Shown here: positions 23,858 to 31,682 of the stretch, piece after piece | Layout: every line of letters starts with the position of its first letter | Numbering within the stretch: position 1 is the stretch's first letter | Notes under the pieces: model-generated | Told to the model about the DNA's origin: nothing | The model's database searches: none | What the model saw: the letters and a program-made list of their open reading frames with translations, nothing else | Program-made: the position numbers and the translations under genes | NCBI GenBank assembly: GCA_020721025.1 | Contig: DYNO01000009.1 | Location: 1-32,997 of the forward strand | DNA: 32,997 nt | Source of the DNA: Thiomargarita sp. | GTDB lineage: Bacteria; Pseudomonadota; Gammaproteobacteria; Beggiatoales; Beggiatoaceae | Reading direction: 5' to 3'

Positions 23858-25372
23858 ATGAATAAAATTACCACAATATTACTCTTATGCACCGTTGCGG
23901 GTATGGCAGCTGGGTGCAGCAATGTAGCTACCAAGCCAAATGTTTCTGGCAAGGTCTCTGGCGACAAGAAAGTATTAACTTATGTCGAAGAGATTGATGA
24001 AAGCAGTGAGGAATTTCTTGACGCGCTGCCTCAATGGAAAGATGACAAAAGTTTAGGCACTGTCTGGTTGCATCCTGCATCTAAGCAAGCTCTATTTTTG
24101 CAAAAAGTTTTTACTGACAGTGAACGCTATGATTATCAACAAGCTCAGGCGTATGAGCAATTACCGAGCCAGTATGATAATTTGTGGCAGCGTTTGCGCG
24201 CCGGCTATCAACTTCAGGTGCAAGATAATGCGGAAATAACTCGCACTGTTGGATATTTTTCTCGGAAGCCCCGTTATTTTGAAAATATTTCGCAGCGGGC
24301 GCGTCCTTATCTTTATCATATTGTACAAGAATTAGAACGTCGTAAAATGCCGCTCGAACTTGCGTTGTTGCCCGCGATTGAGAGTTCCTTTCAACCCACT
24401 GCGTTGTCACCGAAAAAAGCCGCAGGTGTTTGGCAATTTATCCCCAGTACCGGTAGAAATTACGGTTTAAGACAAAATCGTTTCTACGACGGGCGGCGGG
24501 ACGTGCTGGCTTCGACTCGTGCGGCATTGGATTATTTGGAAAAATTGCATGAAATGTTTGATGGCGACTGGTTATTGGCGGTAGCTGCGTACAATTGCGG
24601 TGAAGGGGCGGTGGAACGCTCAATTCGCAAAAACCAAGCTCGTGACAAACCAACGGATTTTTGGTCGCTTGACCTGCCGCGTGAAACTCGTCAATATGTT
24701 CCTAATTTGATTGCAGTTTCCAAAATTGTCGCGGAACCGGAAAAGCATGAAGCGAAACTCAGTTATATTTCTAACCGTCCGTATTTGCAAAATGTCAACG
24801 TAGGCACGCAAATTAATTTGAACTTGGCGGCGAGATTGGCGGGACTTTCTACTCATGAATTCAATCGGTTAAATCCCGGCTATCGGTTGGGTGTCACTGA
24901 TCCCGATGGACCCCATCTTTTGACATTGCCAATTGACAAAGTTGATGATTTTAAACAAAAATTAACCGCGATTCCGGTCGAAACCTTACTTTCTGGAATC
25001 ACGCAACCTAAACCTAAACTTGAACCTATTCAAGAAGATTCAGAAGAAACTGCGTCCACTGATACGGATGTTGCTGTCGCTGAAACTACCGTAGTGGCTC
25101 GTGCGGAAGTATCAAAACCAGAACGAGAATATGTCGCTGCGCCTCGTCGTTTTGTTCCTCCACCGCGTATGGCTAAATTATCTCAACCTGCCGCGCCTAA
25201 GCTGTTAGAATCCAAGAAGAAATCAACCACGCATACCGTGAAAAACGGCGATACCTTATGGACAATCGCCCGCAATTACAAGGTCAGTGTGGAAGAATTG
25301 ACGCGATTGAATGGGTTACAAAAGAAGGGCAAGGGTTTACAGTTTGGGAAGAAATTGGCAATTTCCCGGTGA
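23858..25372 (+). CDS. MltD-like membrane-bound lytic murein transglycosylase with LysM
   Basis: MltD-type enzymes cleave the MurNAc-GlcNAc bond of peptidoglycan, leaving 1,6-anhydro ends. The 504-residue product is a predicted lipoprotein with a lipobox ending at Cys20 (TVAGMAAGC). The SLT domain (about 155-265) has catalytic E175 in LLPAIESSF, then AAGVWQFIPSTGRNYGLR, FYDGRRDVLASTRAALDYL and LLAVAAYNCGEGAVERSI. A middle LysM-like segment is followed by a Pro/Thr-rich linker. A clear C-terminal LysM (THTVKNGDTLWTIARNYKVS) provides peptidoglycan binding. It faces the DamX-like gene divergently, and both act on the wall. The domain order matches E. coli MltD (452 residues); the linker is longer here. 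Confidence 0.93.
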   Translation: MNKITTILLLCTVAGMAAGCSNVATKPNVSGKVSGDKKVLTYVEEIDESSEEFLDALPQWKDDKSLGTVWLHPASKQALFLQKVFTDSERYDYQQAQAYEQLPSQYDNLWQRLRAGYQLQVQDNAEITRTVGYFSRKPRYFENISQRARPYLYHIVQELERRKMPLELALLPAIESSFQPTALSPKKAAGVWQFIPSTGRNYGLRQNRFYDGRRDVLASTRAALDYLEKLHEMFDGDWLLAVAAYNCGEGAVERSIRKNQARDKPTDFWSLDLPRETRQYVPNLIAVSKIVAEPEKHEAKLSYISNRPYLQNVNVGTQINLNLAARLAGLSTHEFNRLNPGYRLGVTDPDGPHLLTLPIDKVDDFKQKLTAIPVETLLSGITQPKPKLEPIQEDSEETASTDTDVAVAETTVVARAEVSKPEREYVAAPRRFVPPPRMAKLSQPAAPKLLESKKKSTTHTVKNGDTLWTIARNYKVSVEELTRLNGLQKKGKGLQFGKKLAISR

Positions 25373-25410
25373 TGAATAATTAATCGCTTGATTTTAAAGT
25401 AATCTAGCCA

Positions 25411-25498
25411 TTGTTTGAACCGTAATTCAGTTGATAAACATAATTGACCTGATTCGTTACGTTAATTAGATAAATTATGAAAATTACGGTTCAGACAA
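25411..25498. repeat. dispersed inverted-repeat element, family 1, copy 2
   Basis: TTGTTTGAACCGTAATTCAG at the left and AAATTATGAAAATTACGGTT followed by CAGACAA at the right are inverted ends of an 88-bp element. It is related to those at 3543-3664 and 30194-30287; the right 27 bases are identical to copy 1. It lies between the convergent MltD-like and gltX genes and might serve as a shared terminator. Confidence 0.85.
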
Positions 25499-25550
25499 CT
25501 TTACTGTTCGCCAGTTTTAAAATGATTTAACTCTATGATTTTGAATGAAG

Positions 25551-26957
25551 TCAACAAAACTGAGCGGCATTTTGCAACCGATGACGCGCCCTCGCCACTC
25601 CCATCAATGATAATAAATGCGCCATTTCCGGACCGTGGGTTTCTCCCGTCAACGCAGCACGCAACGGCATAAATAGGTTTTTCCCCTTGGTGCCGGTGCT
25701 TTCTTTCAATAATTGAATCAACTGTTTATAATCTGCCTGACTGGTTTCTAACGCGGTGATCGCATGAGTGAAAAACGCGGCACCAGCTTGTTGAAGGGTG
25801 TCACGCGCAGAATCTTCCATGACCAATTCATCAGTAAACAGTACCTTTGCCCAATGCAATGCTTCTTTCGGAAACAATAAGTTAGGACGAACCGCGCTGA
25901 TAAATTCCTGTTGCAATTCGCTCGGCACAAGGGCATGAACTTCGGCATCCAACAGTTGCCACAATCGTGACGTATCTATCTGATTCATCGCGGCTTGTTG
26001 CCAATGTTGCATTTGCTGCATGTCAAAGTGGGCGGGGGCTTTTCCCAATCTTTCCAACGAAAAATGCTGCGCCAATTCTGCCAACGGTCGCAACCCAATT
26101 TCTTCGGTGAACGTGTGTCCCAATCGCGCCAAATAATTGACCACCGCTTCCGCTAACCAACCGTTTTGTTTCAATTCTTGAATACTCAAACTGCCATTGC
26201 GTTTTGACAGCGGCGCGTTATCTGCTCCGAGAATCATGGAAATATGCCCATATTGCGGCACCGGTAAATTCAGCGATTCCAAAATCAAAATTTGACGTGG
26301 GGTATTGGCTAAATGATCTTCGCCGCGCAACACGCAAGTCACGCCCATCAACGCATCATCAACCGCATTGCAAAAGAAAAACGCCGGCGTTCCATCTGCG
26401 CGACGAATAATAAAATCGCCGATGTCTGCACTCGCAAATTGTTGATTACCGCGCACAATGTCAGTAAATTCAATCAGTCTGTGGCGTGGCAGTCGAAAAC
26501 GCAAGGTCGGTTGTAATCCCTGCTCTAATTTGCGTTGAATATCCGTAGGCGATAAATGGTCGCAATTGCCAGAATAACGCGGTGCCTTGCCAGAAGACAG
26601 TTGAATTTTGCGCGAAATGGCTAATTCTTGTGGCGAACAAAAACAGGGATAGGCGAGATTTTTGGCTTCCAATTCAGCGTAATATTTGGCGTAAATGTCC
26701 CCGCGTTCCGATTGTGCGTAAGAACTTTGCGTCCCACCCACTTCGGGACCTTCCTGCCATAACAAGCCGAGCCAGCGCAAATCTGCTAATAATTGCTGTG
26801 TAAATTCGAGCTTGCTGCGTTCTAAATCCGTGTCTTCGATGCGTAATAAAAACACTCCGCCGGTTTGATAAGCAAACAATGCGTTAAATAAGGCGGTGCG
26901 TACATTGCCCAAGTGCATTAAACCAGTGGGACTGGGGGCAAAACGGGTTTTAATCAT
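25551..26957 (-). CDS. gltX: glutamyl-tRNA synthetase
   Basis: GltX charges tRNA-Glu with glutamate. The product has the class I synthetase core: MIKTRFAPSPTGLMHLGNVR (HIGH motif variant HLGN), FLLRIEDTDLERS, YSGNCDHL, ADIGDFIIRRADGTPAFFFC, CVLRGEDHLANTPRQILI and the KMSKS-type loop APLSKRNG. The anticodon-binding helical region ends in MAHLLSLMGVARARHRL. Length (468-472) matches bacterial GluRS. Two in-frame ATG codons are four codons apart; the second (MIKTRFAPSPTG) is preferred because homologues begin there, though neither has a strong ribosome binding site. It may be a discriminating or non-discriminating enzyme; this cannot be read from motifs alone. Confidence 0.95.
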   Translation of the reverse strand: MIKTRFAPSPTGLMHLGNVRTALFNALFAYQTGGVFLLRIEDTDLERSKLEFTQQLLADLRWLGLLWQEGPEVGGTQSSYAQSERGDIYAKYYAELEAKNLAYPCFCSPQELAISRKIQLSSGKAPRYSGNCDHLSPTDIQRKLEQGLQPTLRFRLPRHRLIEFTDIVRGNQQFASADIGDFIIRRADGTPAFFFCNAVDDALMGVTCVLRGEDHLANTPRQILILESLNLPVPQYGHISMILGADNAPLSKRNGSLSIQELKQNGWLAEAVVNYLARLGHTFTEEIGLRPLAELAQHFSLERLGKAPAHFDMQQMQHWQQAAMNQIDTSRLWQLLDAEVHALVPSELQQEFISAVRPNLLFPKEALHWAKVLFTDELVMEDSARDTLQQAGAAFFTHAITALETSQADYKQLIQLLKESTGTKGKNLFMPLRAALTGETHGPEMAHLLSLMGVARARHRLQNAAQFC

Positions 26958-27072
26958 GGTGTGAATCATTGAGTTGAGTGAACGGAATGGAAGAATTGAA
27001 ATTTTTTAATACGATGAAATTGGTGAATATTTGAAGCGTGGCGTGATGACAACGGCGTGCTGGGATGTCACA

Positions 27073-27107
27073 ATGGAGTTTAAAAGGTGATCACTTTCAA
27101 ACTCCAT
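27073..27107. terminator. 35-bp near-perfect palindrome after ctp
   Basis: ATGGAGTTT and AAACTCCAT are a perfect 9-bp inverted repeat. The interior AAAAGGTGATCACTTTC is also almost self-complementary around GTGATCAC, so the whole 35 bp can fold or act as a two-fold symmetric binding site. It begins 12 bp after the ctp stop codon in the sense of transcription and lacks a T run. It is either a terminator-like structure or a protein-binding palindrome. Confidence 0.5.
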
Positions 27108-27118
27108 GATTCACTAGG

Positions 27119-28531
27119 CTACTTGTCCTCGATGGAAACCGCTTGTTGTTTGTCGATGATATTCAATCCTTTCAACAAATTCAGAGCTTCATACAACGCG
27201 TAATCCACCTTTTCTAACGGTTCGGATTCAGTAATTTTATCTGGTTTATCCGATTTTCCTTTATTGCTCGTCTTATCTGAGGGTTTATCGGATTTTTCAG
27301 ATTTATCGGGGCGAGCGGTTTTTTTATCGTCTTTCGGATTGCCCAAATGCCGCGCTAAATCTGATTCTTTCACCAAGTTATCTTCATTTCTTTCCACCGA
27401 TGCAATTTCAACTTTGTTCAAGGTAATATCGGGCTGAATCCCCTCGGCTTGAATCGAACGTCCCGACGGCGTGTAATAACGGGCTGTGGTCAATTTTAAC
27501 GCGGCATTGCCGTTCATGGGTAGAATCGTTTGCACCGACCCCTTACCGAACGTTTTTGTTCCCATCACGACCGCTCGCTTGTGATCCTGCAACGCCCCTG
27601 CGACAATTTCCGAAGCGGAAGCCGAACCGCCATTGACCAAGACCACTATCGGCGCGCCTTCTAAAATATCCTTCGGACGGGCGCGAAATTTCAACGACGC
27701 ATCATCAACCCGACCTTCGGTGTAAACGATTAAGCCCTTGGTTAAAAACGAATCGGACACGGCAACCGCAGCATTTAACACGCCACCGGGATTGTTACGC
27801 AAATCGAGGATTAAACCCTTGAGATTTCCTTTGTTTTCTTCTTTCATCTTGTCAATGGCTTTTTCCAAATCTTCGCCGGTGTTGGACTGAAATTGACTGA
27901 CGCGTAAATAAGCATAACCGGGTTCAACCAAGCGATTTTTCACACTTTTCACCACGATGACCGCCCGCGTGATGTTAATTTTTAGCGGTTTATCTTCATT
28001 TTCTCGCACAATGGTTAAAGTGATAGAGGTTCCCGGCGTGCCCCGCATCAATTTCACTGCGTCGTTTAAAGCCATGCCTTTCACCGGTGTATCATCCAAA
28101 CGAATGATTAAATCTCCCGCCTTAATTCCTGCGTTGTCTGCGGGTGTATCGTCAATCGGTGAAATTACCTTGACAAACCCATTTTCCATGCCCACTTCGA
28201 TCCCTAATCCGCCAAACTCCCCTGTCGTTCCCACTTGCAATTCTTTATAGGCTTCTGGATTCAAATAGTTAGAATGTGGGTCGAGTCCAGTGAGCATCCC
28301 CTGTATGGCATTTTCCAACAAGGTTTTATCATCCACTTCTTCCACGTAATCAGTTTTAATTTTTTGAAATACTTCGGTGAAGGTGCGTAATTCTTCAAAC
28401 GGGATTTTCTTAATAATTCCATCCGGGGTTGCCGTGCTCCGCCCAGCAAAAACCGTCGTTCCGATGGCGATAAACGCGCCCAAGATCGAACCGAGAAACA
28501 ATGGGGGTAAATAACGAAATAGAATCTGCAT
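27119..28531 (-). CDS. ctpA: S41 family C-terminal processing peptidase
   Basis: Ctp proteases cleave exported proteins near their C-terminus and often control peptidoglycan hydrolases. The 470-residue product has an N-terminal signal/anchor (residues 8-29, LPPLFLGSILGAFIAIGTTV). A PDZ domain covers about 95-180 (GGLGIEVGMENGFVKVISPI; AGIKAGDLIIRLDDTPV). The S41 domain has nucleophile S305 (GGSASASEIV), general base K330 (KTFGKGSVQ) and Q334, all at canonical spacing. YYTPSGRSIQAEGIQPDI follows. The C-terminus (about 400-440) is a Lys/Asp/Ser-rich low-complexity tail, then a final helix. AAGG precedes the ATG. It lies upstream of gltX on the same strand, with a palindrome between. No murein hydrolase activator (NlpD/EnvC type) is adjacent. 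Confidence 0.94.
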   Translation of the reverse strand: MQILFRYLPPLFLGSILGAFIAIGTTVFAGRSTATPDGIIKKIPFEELRTFTEVFQKIKTDYVEEVDDKTLLENAIQGMLTGLDPHSNYLNPEAYKELQVGTTGEFGGLGIEVGMENGFVKVISPIDDTPADNAGIKAGDLIIRLDDTPVKGMALNDAVKLMRGTPGTSITLTIVRENEDKPLKINITRAVIVVKSVKNRLVEPGYAYLRVSQFQSNTGEDLEKAIDKMKEENKGNLKGLILDLRNNPGGVLNAAVAVSDSFLTKGLIVYTEGRVDDASLKFRARPKDILEGAPIVVLVNGGSASASEIVAGALQDHKRAVVMGTKTFGKGSVQTILPMNGNAALKLTTARYYTPSGRSIQAEGIQPDITLNKVEIASVERNEDNLVKESDLARHLGNPKDDKKTARPDKSEKSDKPSDKTSNKGKSDKPDKITESEPLEKVDYALYEALNLLKGLNIIDKQQAVSIEDK

Positions 28532-28869
28532 GAAACTGACCTTTTGCTATAAAAAATTATCATCCACGTACTGTGGCGGGGAAAATGGACTGTGGGGACT
28601 CAACTGAGTTCATTCAGAATGCAATTGATATAATTTATTGATTTAACACAATAAAAATTTTAGTAACGCGTGCTTTTACGATAACTTGATGTATTCAAAC
28701 AGCTTCTAAACCATTGACAATCACTAACAAAGAGAATGAGAATGATTATCAGTGATATTCCCGTCGTATCAAACTATTTTCGCAACTGCTTGATTGCTCA
28801 AGTCTTACGTTACTATGACGGGCGATTACAGTCCCGCTGAAGCTCGTCGGGACTTACGGCAAAAACAGT
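28532..28869. other. intergenic region between ctp and tnpB
   Basis: This region contains a Fur-box-like site (28737-28751) and the right end of the tnpB element (from about 28783). The rest shows no ORF. Promoters for ctp presumably lie here. Confidence 0.4.
28714..28751 (+). promoter_or_regulatory. Fur-box-like palindrome with upstream -35
   Basis: TGAGAATGATTATCA (28737-28751) differs from the 7-1-7 Fur consensus TGATAATNATTATCA at one position. A perfect TTGACA lies at 28714-28719, 18 bases before GAGAAT, a plausible -10 overlapping the Fur site. Read to the right, such a promoter would run into the tnpB element. Alternatively the site controls ctp on the minus strand, 200 bp away. Confidence 0.45.
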
Positions 28870-28880
28870 TTAAGCAGTGT
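28783..28880 (-). ncRNA. putative omega RNA (reRNA) at the 3' end of tnpB
   Basis: In studied TnpB elements a guide RNA is made from the end of tnpB and the right end, with the guide following the element boundary. Here this region has the expected position and two hairpins (GTCCCG/CGGGAC and CTTGA/TCAAG). The guide would then be read from the sequence just below 28783. This is an inference from family knowledge; no expression can be seen. Confidence 0.4.
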
Positions 28881-29976
28881 AATTGTTCAGATTAATTGCG
28901 GCATTTAAGTCACGATCAATCACAAACCCACAAGCATCGCATTCAAAAATACGATCCTTCAAAGTTAGGATTTTCTTGACTTGTCCGCAATTTGAGCAAG
29001 TTTTACTGCTTGGGAAGAATCTATCGGCAATCACGACAATGCAATTTCTTAAGACTGCTTTGTATTCAATGAATTGCCGCAGCATTCCGAACCCAACATC
29101 TGCAATGGCACGGCTCAACTTTCTGTTTTTCATCATGCCTTTGACATTTAAATCTTCGATAACGATTCTATCAAAGGTTTTCGTCAGATAATCAGAGAGT
29201 TGGTGCAGTATTGCTTCACGTTGTCTTGCAATCAAAAAGTGGAGTTTCTGAATCTTTAGCTTGGCTTTCGCATAACCATTCGATCCCCTCACTTTTCGAG
29301 ATAAACTTCTTTGTAACTTCCGCAACTTACGCAAATTGTTTCTCAACAATCTGCTGTTTTCAAAAACTTCGCCATTACTCAATGTTGCCAATGACTTAAT
29401 CCCAACATCCACGCCAACAGACGGCTGCCGATTAACATCTTTTGGGTCATATTCATCGGTTTCGACTAAAAACGACGCAAAATACTTTCCTGCTCGTTTT
29501 GAAATGGTCACTCGTTTGAGTTTGCCGCCAAAACGAATCGGTTGACGCATATCTATCCGAGTTTTCAACTTTTCGATCCGTAACATTTTGTTTTTAACGT
29601 CAAACTTCGCAGAATCACGAATAGAAAAGCGGTCTCTGTCGCCACGCTTCTTAGGCTTAGGATAGCCCGGATTCTTACTTCCTTGCCGAACTTTACGAAA
29701 GAACTGTGTAAAAGCGGCATCCAAATCATCAATAACATTACGAGTTATTACCGATGAAACTTCACTATACCACGAAAATTCCACCCGTAGAACTTTCATG
29801 TAGAATTGATAACCAGCATCTTTTGTCCATTTGAAAATGTAATGTCCATCAGCATCTTGCTGACTAAACCACGCCCGCATGTGATTCCAACAATGCCGAT
29901 AATGACCACAGGCTTTATTAAGGTAATCAACCTGATCGGGAGTGGGTCGCAATTCTACTTTATGTGCCAGTAACAT
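28870..29976 (-). CDS. tnpB: TnpB, IS200/IS605 family OrfB RNA-guided nuclease
   Basis: TnpB proteins are RNA-guided DNA nucleases, the ancestors of Cas12, that help IS200/IS605 elements persist. The 368-residue product has the N-terminal helix-turn-helix/wedge region (HKVELRPTPDQVDYLNKACG; CWNHMRAWF). A split RuvC nuclease follows with D190 (VGVDVGIKSLATL), E274 (DRIVIEDLNVKGM) and D356 (VIDRDLNAAINL). A zinc finger binds through C327, C330, C346 and C349. All catalytic and zinc residues are present, so it looks intact. The ORF track begins eight codons early at TTG. The ATG at MLLAHKVELRP has AGGA at good spacing, and a perfect TTGACA lies upstream. No tnpA is nearby. Confidence 0.94.
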   Translation of the reverse strand: MLLAHKVELRPTPDQVDYLNKACGHYRHCWNHMRAWFSQQDADGHYIFKWTKDAGYQFYMKVLRVEFSWYSEVSSVITRNVIDDLDAAFTQFFRKVRQGSKNPGYPKPKKRGDRDRFSIRDSAKFDVKNKMLRIEKLKTRIDMRQPIRFGGKLKRVTISKRAGKYFASFLVETDEYDPKDVNRQPSVGVDVGIKSLATLSNGEVFENSRLLRNNLRKLRKLQRSLSRKVRGSNGYAKAKLKIQKLHFLIARQREAILHQLSDYLTKTFDRIVIEDLNVKGMMKNRKLSRAIADVGFGMLRQFIEYKAVLRNCIVVIADRFFPSSKTCSNCGQVKKILTLKDRIFECDACGFVIDRDLNAAINLNNYTA

Positions 29977-30020
29977 AAAAATCCTGTAAATAAATGGCAA
30001 CCTAAGTTATCTGTTGTCAA

Positions 30021-30035
30021 CTGTTATGGTAACAG
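30021..30035. repeat. left-end hairpin of the tnpB element
   Basis: CTGTTA-TGG-TAACAG is a perfect 6-bp stem with a 3-base loop, 45 bp upstream of the tnpB start. Its position and shape suit the left-end recognition hairpin of IS200/IS605 elements. Confidence 0.5.
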
Positions 30036-30040
30036 GACGG

Positions 30041-30193
30041 AGCATCTCGCAAACCAAGTTGAGTCAAGCGTCATTTTTAGTCGTAATAGTAGCATAAACT
30101 TGAGGTGGTGGTGAGTTAATTGCTGTTATGGTGTGAAGGCGAAATTATTGATGTGGGGCTGCATGGTGAGTAAAAATTTGTTTTAAATTAACC
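30041..30193. other. intergenic region left of the tnpB element
   Basis: No gene was found. Together with the tnpB leader and the repeat at 30194-30287 it makes up the 312-bp gap between the trpD2-like gene and tnpB. Confidence 0.4.
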
Positions 30194-30287
30194 TGTTGAA
30201 CCTTAATTCGCTTAATTAACATAATTTGCCTAACCATCGTACCGATGATGATAATGGTGTCAATTAGGAAAATTAAGGTTCAGACAA
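30194..30287. repeat. dispersed inverted-repeat element, family 1, copy 3
   Basis: TGTTGAACCTTAATTCGCTT at the left and AGGAAAATTAAGGTTCAGAC followed by AA at the right are inverted ends. Both ends carry the same change (CCTTAATT instead of CCGTAATT), which keeps the pairing. A central CATCG-TAC-CGATG hairpin replaces that of copy 1. The element ends one base before the stop codon of the trpD2-like gene. Confidence 0.8.
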
Positions 30288-30288
30288 T

Positions 30289-31308
30289 CTACACAACCGA
30301 TTGATATTTATCTTTATTTCGAGACTGCCACATCTCAAAAGCCATTTTTTGCGCCTCTGCCACACTGCCCGCCTTCCCTAGCAAACGGAGTGCAATTGCT
30401 GCCGTGCCATAAACCGCACCTTCAGCATACTCATCTTGCACCTCGCCCCGCCACAAACCAACTAACAGTTCTGGTTGCATGGATTCTTCCTTGATATGCC
30501 GCTGTGGAAAAATCGGTGCCCACACTTCTTCAAGCAATTCCCCCTGATGCACACTTTGCACCACACATTCCACATCCGGATCACGTTCACTTTCACCTCC
30601 ATCGCCTTTAAATACAGCAAGATGCGGTTGCTCAATTAACAATGCCGCTTCTTGATGCACTTGACGATAATTGGGGTGAAAAATCCCTTGCATCACATAC
30701 GGCGCACGACACGGATTGATCATACGAGCCAAGGTGTGCACCGGCGAACGCAATCCCATCAAGGAACGTAAATTGATAATTTCATGCAATTTCGGCGACA
30801 GATACTCCAACGACATATAACAAAAATTTTGTTGTTCAAGTTGCTGTTTCACTTCATCAAAATTTTTGGCATCGGTCAAATTAAAATAACGCAACACGCT
30901 TTGAGTATAAACGCGTCCACTGGTATGTCCACTTTCACCGTGCATAAAAACCTTGATTCCATTCTCAGCCAACAATAGCGTTGCCAATAAAAACCAAGGT
31001 AAATGCCGCCGCTTGCCTGCGTAAGATGACCAGTCCAAATCAACTTGAATGTTGGAAGGAACTGCGAGTGATTCTTGCACCCCGAGAATGAAACCCGCTA
31101 ATTCTTCTCGTGTTTCTTCCTTCACCCGCATCAACATGAGGAAAGCCCCAAGTTGCACCGGTTCAACTTCCCCCGCCATAATCATCTTCATTGCGGTTTG
31201 GGATTCTGTCAACGTCAGCGGACGAGTGCCATTTTTGCCCTTCCCCAACGCTCTGATAAATGGTGCAAACGCATGTTCTTGATACACGGTAAAAACATTA
31301 TGTGACAT
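30289..31308 (-). CDS. TrpD2/YbiB-like glycosyltransferase-fold protein
   Basis: The 339-residue product belongs to the anthranilate phosphoribosyltransferase-like fold (GT family 3/PNP class), in the TrpD2/YbiB group. The N-terminal helical domain reads PFIRALGKGKNGTRPLTLTE, AMKMIMAGEVEPVQLGAFLM, LMRVKEETREELAGF. In the second domain the GTGGD motif for phosphoribosyl pyrophosphate is replaced by SYAGKRRHLPWFLLATLLLA, as in YbiB. Later conserved parts are VFMHGESGHTSGRVY, GLRSPVHTLARMINP, GIFHPNY and VFKGDGGESERDP. E. coli YbiB binds nucleic acid and is LexA-controlled; that role is inferred only from family. GAGG precedes the ATG. It is not a tryptophan-synthesis gene, and no trp genes are near. 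Confidence 0.87.
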   Translation of the reverse strand: MSHNVFTVYQEHAFAPFIRALGKGKNGTRPLTLTESQTAMKMIMAGEVEPVQLGAFLMLMRVKEETREELAGFILGVQESLAVPSNIQVDLDWSSYAGKRRHLPWFLLATLLLAENGIKVFMHGESGHTSGRVYTQSVLRYFNLTDAKNFDEVKQQLEQQNFCYMSLEYLSPKLHEIINLRSLMGLRSPVHTLARMINPCRAPYVMQGIFHPNYRQVHQEAALLIEQPHLAVFKGDGGESERDPDVECVVQSVHQGELLEEVWAPIFPQRHIKEESMQPELLVGLWRGEVQDEYAEGAVYGTAAIALRLLGKAGSVAEAQKMAFEMWQSRNKDKYQSVV

Positions 31309-31481
31309 TGCATTGCCTCTTGAATAGATAGATGTTAAAGTTTGGGGATGTAACCCAGTTGTAGAGAGTTAATTTTCAGTATAATCAAACGGTTGGTGCT
31401 GAAAATCTATCATCGGTTATTCACTCCACCGGAGGAATATTAGGGCGCATCTTGAGAATTTCAATCAGAATTTTCCACGCT

Positions 31482-31682
31482 TCAAAAATCTTCCCAACCG
31501 TTATCATCTGTTTTACCCTCCGTCAGCGGTTTTTTCTCCACTGATTTTTTATTCAAACTACTTGATGATATTCGTGATTTTGCCACTTTTGCCGGTTCAA
31601 GGGCAGGTAATGTCGCAGTCGCTTGATGACCTACATTGAAAAATCTAATTTGCTCTTTCAACAGCCCAACTTGTTCTGACAT
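31482..31682 (-). pseudogene. detached 3' end of the chemoreceptor gene (frameshifted), with xWxxF tether
   Basis: This 66-codon ORF is not an independent gene but the natural end of the chemoreceptor. [18 protein letters not shown] is the usual last part of the methyl-accepting domain. It is followed by a flexible Ser/Lys-rich tail ending GWEDF, which resembles the C-terminal NWETF-type pentapeptide that docks CheR and CheB. It overlaps the end of the upstream ORF in another frame. An extra base near 31683 separates the two. Confidence 0.85.

Larger units (their letters stand above)
28783..30040 (-). mobile_element. IS200/IS605-type element carrying only tnpB
   Basis: The element consists of tnpB with hairpins at both flanks: CTTGATTGCTCAAG (28789-28802) plus GTCCCG/CGGGAC (28831-28836 with 28848-28853) at the right, and CTGTTATGGTAACAG (30021-30035) at the left. 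Subterminal hairpins without inverted terminal repeats or target duplications are normal for this family. No tnpA is present, so mobility would need a transposase supplied elsewhere. Boundaries are approximate, deduced from hairpins and from the solo right-end copy at 7971-8000. Confidence 0.65.

Noticed and set aside
30115-30180. Short open stretch (CEGEIIDVGLHGE) right of the tnpB element
   Set aside because: It is only about 18 codons between stops with no start codon context; not enough to call a gene remnant.
31418-31481. Open frame after the chemoreceptor stop (EAWKILIEILKMRP...)
   Set aside because: The chemoreceptor naturally ends in the xWxxF peptide, so the following frame is probably chance; it is too short to support as a gene.
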